This document shows positions 24,416-33,571 of a DNA stretch of 64,000 nucleotides, piece after piece. The translations under genes and the position numbers were made by a program. The notes beneath the pieces were generated by a model, which had not been told where the DNA came from, ran no database searches, and was given only the letters and a program-made list of their open reading frames with translations. The DNA comes from Pseudomonas benzenivorans (GTDB lineage: Bacteria; Pseudomonadota; Gammaproteobacteria; Pseudomonadales; Pseudomonadaceae), in contig NZ_CP073346.1 of assembly GCF_024397895.1 (NCBI RefSeq), positions 4,092,001 to 4,156,000 of the forward strand. Direction: 5' to 3'. How positions within the stretch are numbered: position 1 is the first letter of the stretch; the number at the start of each line of letters is the position of its first letter.

Positions 24416-25660
24416 TCAGCGTGCCGGCTGGGTGACCGGTTCGTTCGCGCCTTCCTGGGCCAGGCAGGCCGCCGCGGTGAACAGTACGTCGGTGGAGGAG
24501 TTCAGCGCGGTTTCCGCCGAGTCCTGGACGATGCCAATGATGAAGCCGACCGCGACCACCTGCATGGCCACCTCGTTGGGGATGCCGAACAGGCTGCAGG
24601 CCAGCGGAATGAGCAGCAGCGAGCCGCCGGCGACGCCGGACGCGCCGCAGGCACTGATCGAGGCCAGCAGGCTCAGCAGCAGGGCCGTGGGCAGGTCAAC
24701 GGCGATGCCCAGGGTGTGTACCGCGGCCAGGGTCAGTACGCTGATGGTGATCGCCGCGCCGGCCATGTTGATGGTGGCGCCCAGCGGAATGGACACCGAA
24801 TAGGTCTCCTGGTGCAGCTTCAGACGCTGACAGAGCTGCAGGTTGACCGGAATGTTGGCCGCCGAGCTGCGGGTGAAGAAGGCGGTCAGGCCGCTTTCGC
24901 GCAGGCAGGTGAGCACCAGCGGATAGGGGTTGCGGCGAATCTTGCAGAACACGATGAGCGGGTTGACCGCCAGGGCGACGAACAGCATGCAGCCGACCAG
25001 CACCAGCAGCAGGTGCAGGTAGTCGAGCAGGGCGCCCATGCCCGATTCGGCCAGGGTGGCGGCGACCAGGCCAAAGATGCCCAACGGCGCCAGGCGGATC
25101 ACCAGCTTGACGATCGCGGTCACCCCGCTCGAGAGGTCCGCGAGCAGCTGCTTGCTGCTTGGGGCGGCGTGGCGCAGGGCCAGGCCCAGGCCAATGGCCC
25201 AGGCCAGGATGCCGATGAAGTTGCCCCGCAGCAGGGCATTGATCGGGTTGTCGACCACATTGAGCAGCAGGGTCTTGAGGACTTCGTCTATGCCGCCTGG
25301 GGGCGACAACTGCGCACCATTGCTTACCAGGGTCAGGCTCGAGGGAAAGGCGAAGCTGGCGAGCACGGCGATCAGTGCGGCGCTGAAGGTGCCGAACAGG
25401 TAAAGCACGAGGATCGGGCGGACATGGGTCTGCTGGTCGCGCTGGTGGTTGGCGATCGAGGCAGCCACCAGGACGAACACCAGCACCGGCGCCACGGCCT
25501 TCAGGGCCGAGACGAAGACCGAGCCGAGGAAACTGACCGACAGCGCGGCCTGGGGGGACAGCAGGGCGAGCAGCACGCCGGCAATCAGGCCGATGAGAAT
25601 CTGGGCCACCAGGCCGGTGTTGGACAGCAGGCGAATAAGGGGGTGTCGCGAGTCGGTCAT
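24416..25660 (-). CDS. sstT: Serine/threonine:sodium symporter SstT
   Basis: This inner-membrane Na+-coupled importer for serine and threonine belongs to the dicarboxylate/amino acid:cation symporter family. The 414-residue protein has eight membrane spans and two re-entrant loops. The hallmark serine-rich loop ([12 protein letters not shown]) is in the first half of the transport core, with [15 protein letters not shown] and the second hairpin [17 protein letters not shown] after it. These match SstT rather than GltP. The start at 25660 (MTDSRHPL) is chosen because a GAG purine stretch sits at good distance; an ATG three codons upstream is possible. It is monocistronic with a strong terminator. 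Confidence 0.95.
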   Translation of the reverse strand: MTDSRHPLIRLLSNTGLVAQILIGLIAGVLLALLSPQAALSVSFLGSVFVSALKAVAPVLVFVLVAASIANHQRDQQTHVRPILVLYLFGTFSAALIAVLASFAFPSSLTLVSNGAQLSPPGGIDEVLKTLLLNVVDNPINALLRGNFIGILAWAIGLGLALRHAAPSSKQLLADLSSGVTAIVKLVIRLAPLGIFGLVAATLAESGMGALLDYLHLLLVLVGCMLFVALAVNPLIVFCKIRRNPYPLVLTCLRESGLTAFFTRSSAANIPVNLQLCQRLKLHQETYSVSIPLGATINMAGAAITISVLTLAAVHTLGIAVDLPTALLLSLLASISACGASGVAGGSLLLIPLACSLFGIPNEVAMQVVAVGFIIGIVQDSAETALNSSTDVLFTAAACLAQEGANEPVTQPAR

Positions 25661-25963
25661 GGGGTACATCTCTGGGGGCGGGTCGCCGGCCGGTCCGGGC
25701 AGTCAGTGCAGTCGGCCCCATCGGGTCTGGTTCTGGCTGACCTACGGTGCAGAAGAACGGGGCGGCGGCGAGCGAATTTTCAGGAGTGCGGCGAGGCCGG
25801 GGCGCTCGACCGGAAAAACAAGCGCGCGACTCTAGCACAGCCCGCGTTGCGCGGGGCGCAGCTGGTCGCGGCGAGGGCGATGTCGGGTGCCCCCGCTGGG
25901 GACGTGTCAAGTTGCCGCCAGTCAGGCTAGGCTAGCGGCTGGTTCGAGCCAGAGAGAGCTGAG

Positions 25964-26611
25964 ATGAACGACGAGTCCCAAACCGAGTCCGACGAGGCGC
26001 CGCTGAGCGCCGTCGAAGTCCGCATTCTCGGTTGCCTGATCGAAAAGCAGGCAACCACCCCGGAGGCCTACCCGCTGACCCTGAACGCCCTGGTGCTGGC
26101 CTGCAATCAGAAGACCAGTCGCGAACCGCTGATGAACCTCAATCCCGGACAGGTCGGTCAGGGCCTGCGCAGTCTGGAGGGCCGTGGCCTGGCGCGCCTG
26201 GTGATGGGCAGCCGCGCCGATCGCTGGGAGCAGCGCGTCGACAAGACGCTGGAACTGGTCGCCCCCCAGGTGGTGCTGATGGGGCTGCTGCTGTTGCGCG
26301 GTCCGCAGACCCTCGGCGAGCTGCTCACCCGCAGCAGCCGCATGCATGAGTTCGAGGACCTCGAGCAGGTGCGTCACCACCTGGATCGCCTGATCACCCG
26401 CGGGCTGGTGGTCCAGTTGGGGCGCCAGGCCGGTCAGCGCGAAGACCGCTACATGCACCTGATGGGTGAGCCGGAGGATCTGCAGGCGCTGCTGGAGGCG
26501 CGGGCCTCGGAAGTCGAGCGGCCAGCGTCCGGCTCGCAGTACGAGGCCCGGCTGGAGGCGCTGGAGTCACGAATCGCCGAGCTGGAGGCGCGTCTGGCGC
26601 GGCTGGAGTGA
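25964..26611 (+). CDS. YceH-family protein (DUF480)
   Basis: This is a 215-residue protein of the UPF0502/YceH family, which folds as two winged-helix domains; the molecular function is not established. The N-terminal segment [30 protein letters not shown] is the family signature, followed by [10 protein letters not shown]. The second winged helix spans about residues 100-165 ([22 protein letters not shown]). A short C-terminal coiled coil (about 185-215, [19 protein letters not shown]) closes the protein. It is monocistronic and convergent with the repeat-protein gene, sharing a terminator. Confidence 0.93.
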   Translation: MNDESQTESDEAPLSAVEVRILGCLIEKQATTPEAYPLTLNALVLACNQKTSREPLMNLNPGQVGQGLRSLEGRGLARLVMGSRADRWEQRVDKTLELVAPQVVLMGLLLLRGPQTLGELLTRSSRMHEFEDLEQVRHHLDRLITRGLVVQLGRQAGQREDRYMHLMGEPEDLQALLEARASEVERPASGSQYEARLEALESRIAELEARLARLE

Positions 26612-26649
26612 GGGCCTGCCGCGGCGGCATCTGCTGATGCTGGAAACGG

Positions 26650-26674
26650 AAAAGGCGCCGAAATGGCGCCTTTT
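26650..26674. terminator. Bidirectional terminator (yceH-family / repeat protein)
   Basis: The stem AAAAGGCGCC / GGCGCCTTTT with a five-base loop lies between convergent genes. Confidence 0.8.
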
Positions 26675-26699
26675 CTACTTTTGACCGAGGTTCGAGTCG

Positions 26700-27176
26700 T
26701 TAGCCGATCCGGCCAGCCTCGCGGCGCTCGGCCCCGCCTTCGGCGACGCGCATGCGCTCCTGCAGGCGCTCGGCGCCGCCTTCGGCAACACGCAGCCGCT
26801 CCTGCAGGCGCTCGGCCCCGCCTTCGGCGACACGCTGCCGCTCTTGCAGGCGCTCGGCCCCACCTTCGGCGACACGCAGCCGCTCTTGCAGGCGCTCGGC
26901 CCCACCTTCGGCGACACGCAGCCGCTCTTGCAGGCGCTCGGCCCCGCCTTCGGCAACACGCAGCCGCTCCTGCAAGCGCTCGGAACCACCTTCGGCGACA
27001 CGCATGCGCTCCTGCAGGCGCTCGGCCCCGCCTTCGGCGATACGGTTCAAGCCGCTGCGTTCACTGCCATCGGCCGCCAGGGTGGCCTTGGCCTCGGTTT
27101 GCGGCGCTTGCGGCAGGGCAAAGGCGCTAGCGGACAGGGTGGCGAGAATCAGGCTGGCGAGAATTTGCTTTTTCAT
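26700..27176 (-). CDS. Exported protein of 14-residue tandem repeats
   Basis: I do not know the function. The 158-residue protein has a clear signal peptide (KK start, cleavage after about residue 20, SAFA). After a short spacer come seven full and one partial copies of a 14-residue unit reading RVAEGGAERLQERL (residues 45-151), differing only at a few positions (S for A, M or Q for L). The unit is rich in Glu, Arg and Ala, likely helical, and carries a recurrent Gly-Gly. Similar small AEGG(A/S)(D/E)R-repeat proteins occur across pseudomonads, some labelled phage infection protein without evidence. A GAGGAG ribosome site precedes the ATG. No partner gene is adjacent. Confidence 0.85.
   Translation of the reverse strand: MKKQILASLILATLSASAFALPQAPQTEAKATLAADGSERSGLNRIAEGGAERLQERMRVAEGGSERLQERLRVAEGGAERLQERLRVAEGGAERLQERLRVAEGGAERLQERQRVAEGGAERLQERLRVAEGGAERLQERMRVAEGGAERREAGRIG
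26724..27044 (-). repeat. 42-bp tandem repeat array inside the exported-protein gene
   Basis: Seven and two-thirds copies of a 42-base unit lie end to end, in frame. Copies are nearly identical, which favours copy-number change by slippage or recombination. This is coding repeat DNA, not a CRISPR array, because there are no spacers. Confidence 0.95.
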
Positions 27177-27524
27177 CTGTGGGCTCCTCGTGGGGGGCGA
27201 TAACTGAGTACGGGGCCCATGTTACTCAGGATATTTCGATCAAAAAGGGCAGTCGCGGCATGGTAATAATCGATGTCATTGATAGTGGTGCTGGGCCTAT
27301 CTAGAACAAGCCTTTTGCGGAGTCCCGGTGCTAGCTCCGCTGGCGGATATGCAGGCGTGGGTGGCAGATCGGTTGATCTAATAAGTCGATAAATTAGCGG
27401 GTTTGGCGGCGCGCAGGTGCGATCCGGTCGTTAGATCGATTGCTTTAAATCTTGAACGGGTGGTGTGTATTTTGTACAAGTAGCACTCCCGTTAGGCCTA
27501 TCGCGCACAGTTAAGGAAGAGCAG
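27177..27524. other. Upstream region of repeat-protein and ligase genes
   Basis: No gene is seen in these 348 bases between divergent genes. Composition is AT-richer than the surroundings. An inverted repeat, TTGATCTAA (27373-27381) with TTAGATCGA (27431-27439), lies upstream of the plus-strand ligase gene and could be an operator. I could not fix the promoters. Confidence 0.4.
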
Positions 27525-28868
27525 ATGAACACCCCTGGCCGCATGTCCCTGGACGAGCTACTTCGTGGCGTCGCGGAAGTCGAATGCGTGACCCCCGATC
27601 TAAATGGCGTGCCCCGCGGCAAGGTGATGACCGCCGAAGGCTTTCTCGAGGGGCGGCGGCTGCAGCTGGCCCGTGGCGTGCTGCTGCAGTGCATCATGGG
27701 CGGCTACCCGCCCGCCCGGTATTACGGCAGCGACGACGGCGACCTGGCCCTGAACGCCGAGTCGACGCAGGTGCATCGCCTGCCCTGGAGCGACACCCCG
27801 CGTGCCCTGGCCATCTGCGATGCGGATGAGCTCGATGGTCGACCCTCGGCGCTGTCCACGCGTGGGCTGCTCAAGCAGGTGGTCGCCCGCTACGCGGCGC
27901 GGGGACTGCAGCCGGTGGTGGCCACCGAGTTGGAGTTCTTCGTCTTCGCGCCCAACCCCGATCCGCTGCAACCCTTCCAGCCGCCCGTGGGGCTGGACGG
28001 GCGCCGCGAAAGCGGCGGCTCGGCCTTCAGCGTCGCCTCCAACAGCGGGCTGCGGGATTTCTTCGGGGAGGTCTACCGCTGCATGGCGGCGCTGGGATTG
28101 CCGCGCGACACCTTCATGCACGAGATGGGGCTCAGCCAGTTCGAGATCAATCTGCTGCATGGCGACCCGCTGGTGCTGGCCGACCAGACCTTCCTGTTCA
28201 AGCACCTGCTCAAGGAGGTGGCGCTCAAGCATGGACTGATCGTGGTCTGCATGGCCAAGCCGCTGGCGCACACGCCTGGTAGCTCCATGCATATCCACCA
28301 GAGCGTGGTGGAGCAGGGCAGTGGACGGAACATCTTCAGCGATGGGGACGGTCAGGCCACGCCGGCCTTCTATCACTTCATCGGCGGTCAACAGGCGGCG
28401 CTGGCGGACTTCACCCTGCTGTTCGCGCCCCATGTGAACTCCTATCAGCGGCTCTGCCACCCCTATGCCTCGCCGAACAATGCCTGCTGGTCGAGTGACA
28501 ACCGGGCTGCGGGCCTGCGCATTCCGGCCAGTTCGCCAGCGGCGCGGCGAGTGGAGAACCGCCTGCCCGGGGCGGACGCCAACCCCTATCTGGCTCTGGC
28601 CGCCAGTCTGGCCGCCGGGCTCTATGGTATCGAGCAGCAACTGGAGGCGAGCGCGCCTCTGCAGGGCGAGTTCGAGGTGCCCGATGAGTTGACCCTGCCT
28701 TGTACCCTGCATGCCGCGCTTGAGCGGCTGAGACGCAGTCAGCTGGCCGTGGAACTGTTTGGCCAGGAGTTCATCGAAGGCTACGTCGCCAGCAAGACCA
28801 TGGAGATGAACAGCTTTTTCGACGAGATCACCCCTTGGGAGCGGCGGGTGCTGGCTGCACCGGCTTAA
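27525..28868 (+). CDS. Glutamine synthetase family protein, probable gamma-glutamylpolyamine synthetase
   Basis: This ATP-dependent ligase belongs to the glutamine synthetase superfamily. The 447-residue protein resembles PuuA/PauA/SpuB-type enzymes, which join glutamate to putrescine or other amines in polyamine catabolism. It has an N-terminal beta-grasp domain (about residues 10-110, with CVTPDLNGVPRGKVM) and a catalytic domain with TELEFF, FMHEMGLSQFEINL, CMAKPLAHTPGSSMHIHQS and NRLPGADANPYLALAA. The ATG at 27525 has a GGAAGAG ribosome site; a frame open from 27465 lacks one. No other polyamine gene is adjacent, so the amine is not known. True GlnA is excluded by length and motif differences. 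Confidence 0.88.
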   Translation: MNTPGRMSLDELLRGVAEVECVTPDLNGVPRGKVMTAEGFLEGRRLQLARGVLLQCIMGGYPPARYYGSDDGDLALNAESTQVHRLPWSDTPRALAICDADELDGRPSALSTRGLLKQVVARYAARGLQPVVATELEFFVFAPNPDPLQPFQPPVGLDGRRESGGSAFSVASNSGLRDFFGEVYRCMAALGLPRDTFMHEMGLSQFEINLLHGDPLVLADQTFLFKHLLKEVALKHGLIVVCMAKPLAHTPGSSMHIHQSVVEQGSGRNIFSDGDGQATPAFYHFIGGQQAALADFTLLFAPHVNSYQRLCHPYASPNNACWSSDNRAAGLRIPASSPAARRVENRLPGADANPYLALAASLAAGLYGIEQQLEASAPLQGEFEVPDELTLPCTLHAALERLRRSQLAVELFGQEFIEGYVASKTMEMNSFFDEITPWERRVLAAPA

Positions 28869-29104
28869 GGTCGCGTGGCGCGCGCCAGCGCGGTTGCCGC
28901 GGTGCTGTCCGCCTGCGGCGTGCGCGAGGGGGCTTCTGCTGGTCAGATTGGCTACGCTGTAAGGCGAAAGGCCGTTGCTTGTATCTCGGCCGCGTTTTCT
29001 TGCGTCTTGTAGCGTCAGTGTTTCTTATTGAGCCCACTACCCATTCCGGCCGGACTGCTGCACCAGGCATCCGGGCCATCAATCAAGGAAGTCCCCGAAG
29101 CCCC

Positions 29105-30427
29105 ATGCGCCTGATCTGGAAGTCGTTTCGCTCGCTGTATTTCGCCACCCTGTTGATGCTCTTGGGGTCGGGTCTGCTCAGTACCTACCTGGGTTTGCGC
29201 CTGGCGGAGACCGCCGACGGCCTGTGGGTCGGTGCCCTGATGGCGGCCAACTACCTGGGGCTGGTTCTGGGCGGCAAGAAGGGTCACCGGTTGATCGCCC
29301 GGGTCGGCCATATCCGCGCCTACGTGGCCTGTGCCGGGGTGATTACCGCCGCTGTGCTCGGCCATGGCCTGACCGATTGGTTGCCGATCTGGCTGCTGCT
29401 GCGCTTCGTGGTGGGCCTGGGCATGATGTGCCAGTACATGGTGATCGAAAGCTGGCTGAACGAGCAGGCCGAAACCAGCCAGCGTGGTCTGGTCTTCGCC
29501 GGCTACATGGCGGCTTCCTATTTCGGCCTGATCCTGGGTCAGCTGGTCCTGGTGGTGCATCCGGCCCTGGGGCTTGAGCTGCTGATGCTGGTGGCCCTGT
29601 GCTTTGCCCTGTGCCTGGTGCCGGTTGCCCTGACTCGCAAGCTGCACCCCGCGCCCCTGCATCCGGCGCCGCTGGAAATGCGTTTCTTCATCAAGCGGGT
29701 GCCGCTGTCGCTGACCACCATCGCCGTCGCCGGCCTGGTGATCGGCGCGTTCTACGGTCTGGCGCCCCTGTATGCGAAGCGTCTGGGCATGCCCACCGAG
29801 CAGGTCGGTATGTTCATGGGTTTCTGCATTCTCGCCGGCCTGGTGGTGCAGTGGCCGCTCGGCTGGCTGTCGGACCGTCGTGACCGGGTGGTGCTGATCC
29901 GTGGCTGCGCCGCGTTGATGGCGCTGGCGGCCCTGCCCCTGGCGCTGCTGGCCGAGGTGCCGCTGCTGATGCTCTTCGGTGTCGGCTTTGCCGTGAGCCT
30001 ATTGCAGTTCAGCCTGTACCCGCTGGCGGTGGCGCTGGCCAACGATCATGTCGAGGGCGAGCGGCGCGTGTCGCTGACGGCGATGCTGCTGGTCACCTAT
30101 GGCGTCGGCGCCAGTATCGGCCCGCTGCTCGCCGGTGTGCTCATGCGCTTCTGGGGCGCCAACATGCTCTATGCCTTCGTCTGCGCCTGCGCGCTGATTC
30201 TGGTGGTGCGGGTGAGTCCGAAGAAGGTCACCCATCTGCACCAGGTCGACGATGCGCCGCTGCATCACATCCCGATGCCCGACAGCACGGCCAGCTCGCC
30301 GCTGATGGCGGCGCTGGACCCGCGCGTCGACGAGCAGGTGGTACATGATCAGATGCACGATGCGGTTGTCGAACCGGATGCCGGTGCCGCTGGTGAGGCG
30401 TCGGCGGAGCAGGCCCCTCGTCCCTGA
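29105..30427 (+). CDS. MFS transporter
   Basis: This is a 440-residue major facilitator protein with twelve membrane segments. The loop after helix 2 reads GGKKGHRLIARVG and a second-half loop reads WLSDRRDRV. A cytoplasmic tail of about 60 residues, rich in Asp, Ala and Pro and containing HHIPMPDS, follows the last helix. It is of the YfkF/YcaD-like type often found upstream of flagellar genes in pseudomonads; the substrate is unknown. The start at 29105 (MRLIWKSFRS) is chosen because the longer frame from 28835 begins in noncoding, arginine-rich translation. Its TGA overlaps the ATG of the next gene by one base. Confidence 0.88.
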   Translation: MRLIWKSFRSLYFATLLMLLGSGLLSTYLGLRLAETADGLWVGALMAANYLGLVLGGKKGHRLIARVGHIRAYVACAGVITAAVLGHGLTDWLPIWLLLRFVVGLGMMCQYMVIESWLNEQAETSQRGLVFAGYMAASYFGLILGQLVLVVHPALGLELLMLVALCFALCLVPVALTRKLHPAPLHPAPLEMRFFIKRVPLSLTTIAVAGLVIGAFYGLAPLYAKRLGMPTEQVGMFMGFCILAGLVVQWPLGWLSDRRDRVVLIRGCAALMALAALPLALLAEVPLLMLFGVGFAVSLLQFSLYPLAVALANDHVEGERRVSLTAMLLVTYGVGASIGPLLAGVLMRFWGANMLYAFVCACALILVVRVSPKKVTHLHQVDDAPLHHIPMPDSTASSPLMAALDPRVDEQVVHDQMHDAVVEPDAGAAGEASAEQAPRP

Positions 30428-31116
30428 TGCCGCTGCTCAGCGTGATTGTGCCGGCGCGAGACGAGGCGCTGGCGCTGCCGCAGCTGCTGGCCGATCTGGC
30501 GCCTTTGCGGACGGCCGGCGCAGAACTGATCCTGGTCGATGGCGGTAGTCAGGATGCGACCTGCGACCTGGCGAGGGAGCGCGTCGACCGGTTGCTGAGG
30601 TCGGCGCCCGGACGGGCGCTGCAGATGAATGCCGGCGCCGCTGTCGCCCGAGGCGACTACCTGTGGTTCGTGCACGCCGATACCCGAATTGATACCGCCG
30701 CCATTCGCGACTTGCTCGATGTGCTGAGCCAGCGTCCGCTATGGGGGCGCTTCGATGTGCGCTTGTCGGGCGACGGGCTGGCGCTGCGCCTGATCGGTAC
30801 CATGATCAGTCTGCGCTCGCGGTTGACCGGCGTGGCCAGCGGTGATCAGGGCATCTTCGTCGCGCGCGAGGCGTTCGAGCGCCTGGGCGGCTACGCGGAC
30901 ATTCCGCTCATGGAAGACCTCGACCTCAGTCGCCGGTTGAAGCGCCTGGCGCGTCCGCGTTGCCTGCACACTGCGCTGTTGACGTCCAGTCGGCGCTGGG
31001 AGCGTCATGGCATTTGGCGTACTGTATTGCTCATGTGGCGGCTTCGACTGGCCTACTATTGTGGCGTCAGTCCTCACCAGTTGGCGCGCGCCTATCACCG
31101 AGGGTCACGGCCATGA
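30427..31116 (+). CDS. Family 2 glycosyltransferase, TIGR04283 type
   Basis: This is a small GT-A glycosyltransferase of 229 residues. It starts MPLLSVIVPARDEALALPQLL, followed by ELILVDGGSQDAT and the metal-binding HADT motif (about residue 78). Later are GDQGIFVAREAFERLGGYADIPLMEDLDLSRRL, the acceptor-site region with the ED pair expected in this family, and a short amphipathic C-terminus. The acceptor and sugar are unknown. It overlaps the MFS gene at its start and the TIGR04282 gene at its end, so the three are probably one operon. Confidence 0.9.
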   Translation: MPLLSVIVPARDEALALPQLLADLAPLRTAGAELILVDGGSQDATCDLARERVDRLLRSAPGRALQMNAGAAVARGDYLWFVHADTRIDTAAIRDLLDVLSQRPLWGRFDVRLSGDGLALRLIGTMISLRSRLTGVASGDQGIFVAREAFERLGGYADIPLMEDLDLSRRLKRLARPRCLHTALLTSSRRWERHGIWRTVLLMWRLRLAYYCGVSPHQLARAYHRGSRP

Positions 31117-31724
31117 GTCTGTCGATTTCCTTGCATATGCTGGCCCGCCTGCCAGTCCCGGGGCGGGTGAAGACCCGTTTGATTCCTGCGTTGGGCGAGG
31201 AGGGGGCCTGCGACTTGCAGCGAACCCTGCTCGAGCGGGCGCTGCAGTTGCCGTCAGACGGATTCAGTGAACGCTTCCTGTGGCTGGACGACAGTCCCGA
31301 CACGGAACTGCAGACGCTGGCCGACCAGTTGGGCTGGACGCTGGTCGAGCAGCCGGCGGGCGATCTGGGGGAGCGCATGCGCTGGATCGCCGCGCTGGGA
31401 CTGGCGGAAAGCGATGCGGTGGTGTTGATCGGCAATGACTGCCCGGCACTGGATGGCGAGTACCTCAGTGGCGCCTGTATCGCCCTGCATGCGCAGTCGG
31501 TGGTATTGGGGCCGGCCGAGGATGGCGGCTATGTCCTGCTTGGGCTGCGCCGCGTCGATCCGCGGCTGTTCGAGGCCATGCCCTGGGGCACGGATCGGGT
31601 GTTGAGCCTGACCCGCGAGCGCCTGCAGCAGCTGGACTGGAGTCATCAGCTGCTGCCCGTGTTGTGGGACGTCGACCGCCCCGAGGACCTGCCGCGCCTG
31701 GCAGCGCTGGGTATTAGAGTCTAG
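31113..31724 (+). CDS. Glycosyltransferase-like protein, TIGR04282 (DUF2064)
   Basis: This 203-residue protein has a nucleotide-diphosphosugar transferase-like fold of the DUF2064/TIGR04282 family. Markers are the opening ARLPVPGRVKTRLIPALG, then LGERMRWI, LIGNDCPAL and GPAEDGGYVLLGL, the pattern of a cytidylyl- or GT-A-type fold. It commonly pairs with the TIGR04283 gene, as here, where its ATG overlaps the previous stop (ATGA). The biochemical activity of the pair is not established to my knowledge. The start at 31113 is supported by this overlap; a frame open from 30960 lies inside the upstream gene. Confidence 0.88.
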   Translation: MSLSISLHMLARLPVPGRVKTRLIPALGEEGACDLQRTLLERALQLPSDGFSERFLWLDDSPDTELQTLADQLGWTLVEQPAGDLGERMRWIAALGLAESDAVVLIGNDCPALDGEYLSGACIALHAQSVVLGPAEDGGYVLLGLRRVDPRLFEAMPWGTDRVLSLTRERLQQLDWSHQLLPVLWDVDRPEDLPRLAALGIRV

Positions 31725-31736
31725 AGGCTCGGGCCG

Positions 31737-32486
31737 TTAGAACAGGCCGTCGCCTTCGATGCGCCGGGCTTCACGCTGCAGCTGGTAGACGAAGCGCTCG
31801 ACCTGGCGTTGCACCAGGCCGCTCATGCGATGAAAGCGCACGCCGGCGAAGGTCATGTCGAGCTTTTCTTCGTACTGCGTGTGGCGCAGCTCCACTGCCG
31901 TGGTCATGGTGCCGAATGGTAGCTGGGCGGAAAAGCGATCGTAGACCTGGCCGCTCTGCAGGCGCTGGGTGACGTCACCGGGCATGCGCAGTTTGCAGCC
32001 GGTCGCGGAGATGTCCAGCATTTGTCCATTGATAGGTTTGCTCAGCTTGGCACCGGCCAACTGGATGCTGACCTGCTCGGATTGCTTCAGCTGCGCCCGG
32101 TAGGCATTGCGCCGCTGGTGGTAATGCACTTCGCTCGGCATCGGGCTCAGGTAGCAGCGCGCCTCCTGGTGCTCTACGATCTGCACGCTCTGCTGGCACT
32201 CCCAGGCCACACGAACACCCTCGTGGTAGGCCTCGATACGAAAGGCCTCGCCGTTGAGGAGGTAGCGCTCACCGTCGCTGGGAATCATTTCGTCGAGATA
32301 CAGGCGGGATCTTTCTCGGTCGGCTTCGATCAGGTAGCTCTGAAAGCGCTGATTGCGCTCGTGAAAGGTAATGATCAGGGGGTCGTGAGCCTGCTGCAGT
32401 TGGCGGAGGACGGCAACGATTTCAATCGGTGTTTTGAGCACTTTGGGCGGTTGCGGGCCATCGTCCTCGATAAAGGGATTGGACAC
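31737..32486 (-). CDS. ycgR: Flagellar brake protein YcgR (PilZ domain)
   Basis: This c-di-GMP effector slows or biases the flagellar motor. The protein has an N-terminal YcgR domain (about residues 20-115) and a C-terminal PilZ domain opening with the c-di-GMP motif RRNAYR and followed by DISATG, the DxSxxG motif. Both binding motifs are intact. I prefer the GTG at 32486 (249 residues, [14 protein letters not shown]) because a GGAG ribosome site lies 11 bases upstream; an ATG at 32525 would give 262 residues but has no such site. It lies downstream of flgMN, as in other pseudomonads (PA3353-like), and converges with the glycosyltransferase operon. Confidence 0.92.
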   Translation of the reverse strand: MSNPFIEDDGPQPPKVLKTPIEIVAVLRQLQQAHDPLIITFHERNQRFQSYLIEADRERSRLYLDEMIPSDGERYLLNGEAFRIEAYHEGVRVAWECQQSVQIVEHQEARCYLSPMPSEVHYHQRRNAYRAQLKQSEQVSIQLAGAKLSKPINGQMLDISATGCKLRMPGDVTQRLQSGQVYDRFSAQLPFGTMTTAVELRHTQYEEKLDMTFAGVRFHRMSGLVQRQVERFVYQLQREARRIEGDGLF

Positions 32487-32568
32487 GGTCCAGAAATCTC
32501 CGAGCAAATGCTGGGGCGCTAACATACTGGCATCTTGAGCGTATGTCCCCGCACCTTGTTATAGGTAT

Positions 32569-33036
32569 TCAGGCCTGGCTAAGTGGGCGCTGCTGGCCGA
32601 TTCTAGCGGCGCCGCCGCGGCTGTCATAGGTGTTCGGCGTTTCGCCGCCACGCAGAATTCCGAGCATGCTGCTGTTCGAGGCCTGGCTGGCCCGGATCAA
32701 GCGGCCATTGCGCAGATTGCCGGCTTGGCAGCGCTCGAGCAGGGCGTTGAGTTCGTCGCCGCTGGCGAGCAGCTCCGAGCCGTGTGCGGATCGTTCTGCC
32801 AGCAACTGCAGGCCAGCGCGATCAGCACTCAGTTGCAGGTCGCGCAGTGCTTGGCTGCGAGCCTTGCCATGCTGGTCTAGTTGCGCAAGCAGGGGTTGCT
32901 TGTCCGCGAGGATGCTCTGCAGGCGGACCAGGTCACGCTCACCGAGGGCTTGGAATTCGTCGTCAATCAGCCTAAGCAACTGCTCGGCAACGCCGATATC
33001 GTCGATAAACAGATTTAACAGGGTCGTATCGTGCAT
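32569..33036 (-). CDS. flgN: Flagellar chaperone FlgN
   Basis: FlgN is the cytoplasmic export chaperone for the hook-filament junction proteins FlgK and FlgL. The 155-residue protein is mostly helical, beginning MHDTTLLNLFIDDIGVAEQLL, and contains the typical LGERDLVRLQSILADKQPLLAQL segment. A loose C-terminal tail (about residues 125-155, ending with GGAARIGQQRPLSQA) is where client binding occurs in the family. It lies 52 bases downstream of flgM in the same direction and is probably co-transcribed from the FliA promoter upstream of flgM. A longer open frame from 33513 crosses flgM in another frame and is not real. Confidence 0.93.
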   Translation of the reverse strand: MHDTTLLNLFIDDIGVAEQLLRLIDDEFQALGERDLVRLQSILADKQPLLAQLDQHGKARSQALRDLQLSADRAGLQLLAERSAHGSELLASGDELNALLERCQAGNLRNGRLIRASQASNSSMLGILRGGETPNTYDSRGGAARIGQQRPLSQA

Positions 33037-33088
33037 GGCGGGCTCTTGGGGGAGTGAGGCGTCCAGTGCCCCCAGCGCAGCCCTTGGA

Positions 33089-33418
33089 CTAGCGCTGGGA
33101 TTCGAAGTTGAGCAGTTTTCCGGCAACGCGCTGGCTGTCGACCTGGTAGCTGCCATCGGCAATCGCTTGCTTGATCTGGGCAACGCGCTCTTTATCGACG
33201 GCAGGCAGGTCGCGCAGCGTGTCGCCGATCTTCTGCAGCTGCTGCGCTTCGCGGCTGAGTTGCACGGATTCTCCGCCCTGCTTGGGTTCTGCCTGCTCGG
33301 CCGAGGCGGGCTGCTTCGCGCCAGTGGCGTCGCTGCGGCCCGCTGACTGGGCGTTGCCGGTACGTCCTGCGTTGGCAGGCGTGCTGGCGCTATTCGGCCG
33401 GTTGAAATCGATGACCAT
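33089..33418 (-). CDS. flgM: Anti-sigma-28 factor FlgM
   Basis: FlgM binds FliA (sigma-28) until the hook is complete, then is exported through it. The 109-residue protein has a low-complexity, probably disordered N-terminal half and a conserved sigma-binding C-terminal half (about residues 50-105) containing [32 protein letters not shown] and [10 protein letters not shown] FliA promoter lies 40-66 bases upstream, which gives the usual feedback loop. It is followed by flgN. Length and motifs are typical. Confidence 0.96.
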   Translation of the reverse strand: MVIDFNRPNSASTPANAGRTGNAQSAGRSDATGAKQPASAEQAEPKQGGESVQLSREAQQLQKIGDTLRDLPAVDKERVAQIKQAIADGSYQVDSQRVAGKLLNFESQR

Positions 33419-33457
33419 GGGGCAAAACCTCGAGCAGTGTTTGGACGCTTATCTGGC

Positions 33458-33484
33458 TTGTCGGCCGAGCTGCGGAAAGCTTTA
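33458..33484 (-). promoter_or_regulatory. FliA (sigma-28) promoter of flgMN
   Basis: On the minus strand TAAA, 15 bases and GCCGACAA match the consensus TAAA-N15-GCCGATAA with one difference, 40 bases before flgM. Confidence 0.8.
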
Positions 33485-33571
33485 GGGCAACTGAGCAATA
33501 AATTGTGCGTCAAGCAACAGTCTAAAACACAGCGCGGTAATCGTCAGCCAAAGGTTAAACAAGAATCATGC

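Noticed and set aside
26724..27044. Regular 42-bp repeats as a possible CRISPR array
   Set aside because: Units are contiguous, with no spacers, and encode in-frame protein repeats after a signal peptide.
28835..29104. 5' extension of the MFS frame
   Set aside because: Arginine- and glycine-rich translation without a ribosome site; the membrane protein starts naturally at 29105.
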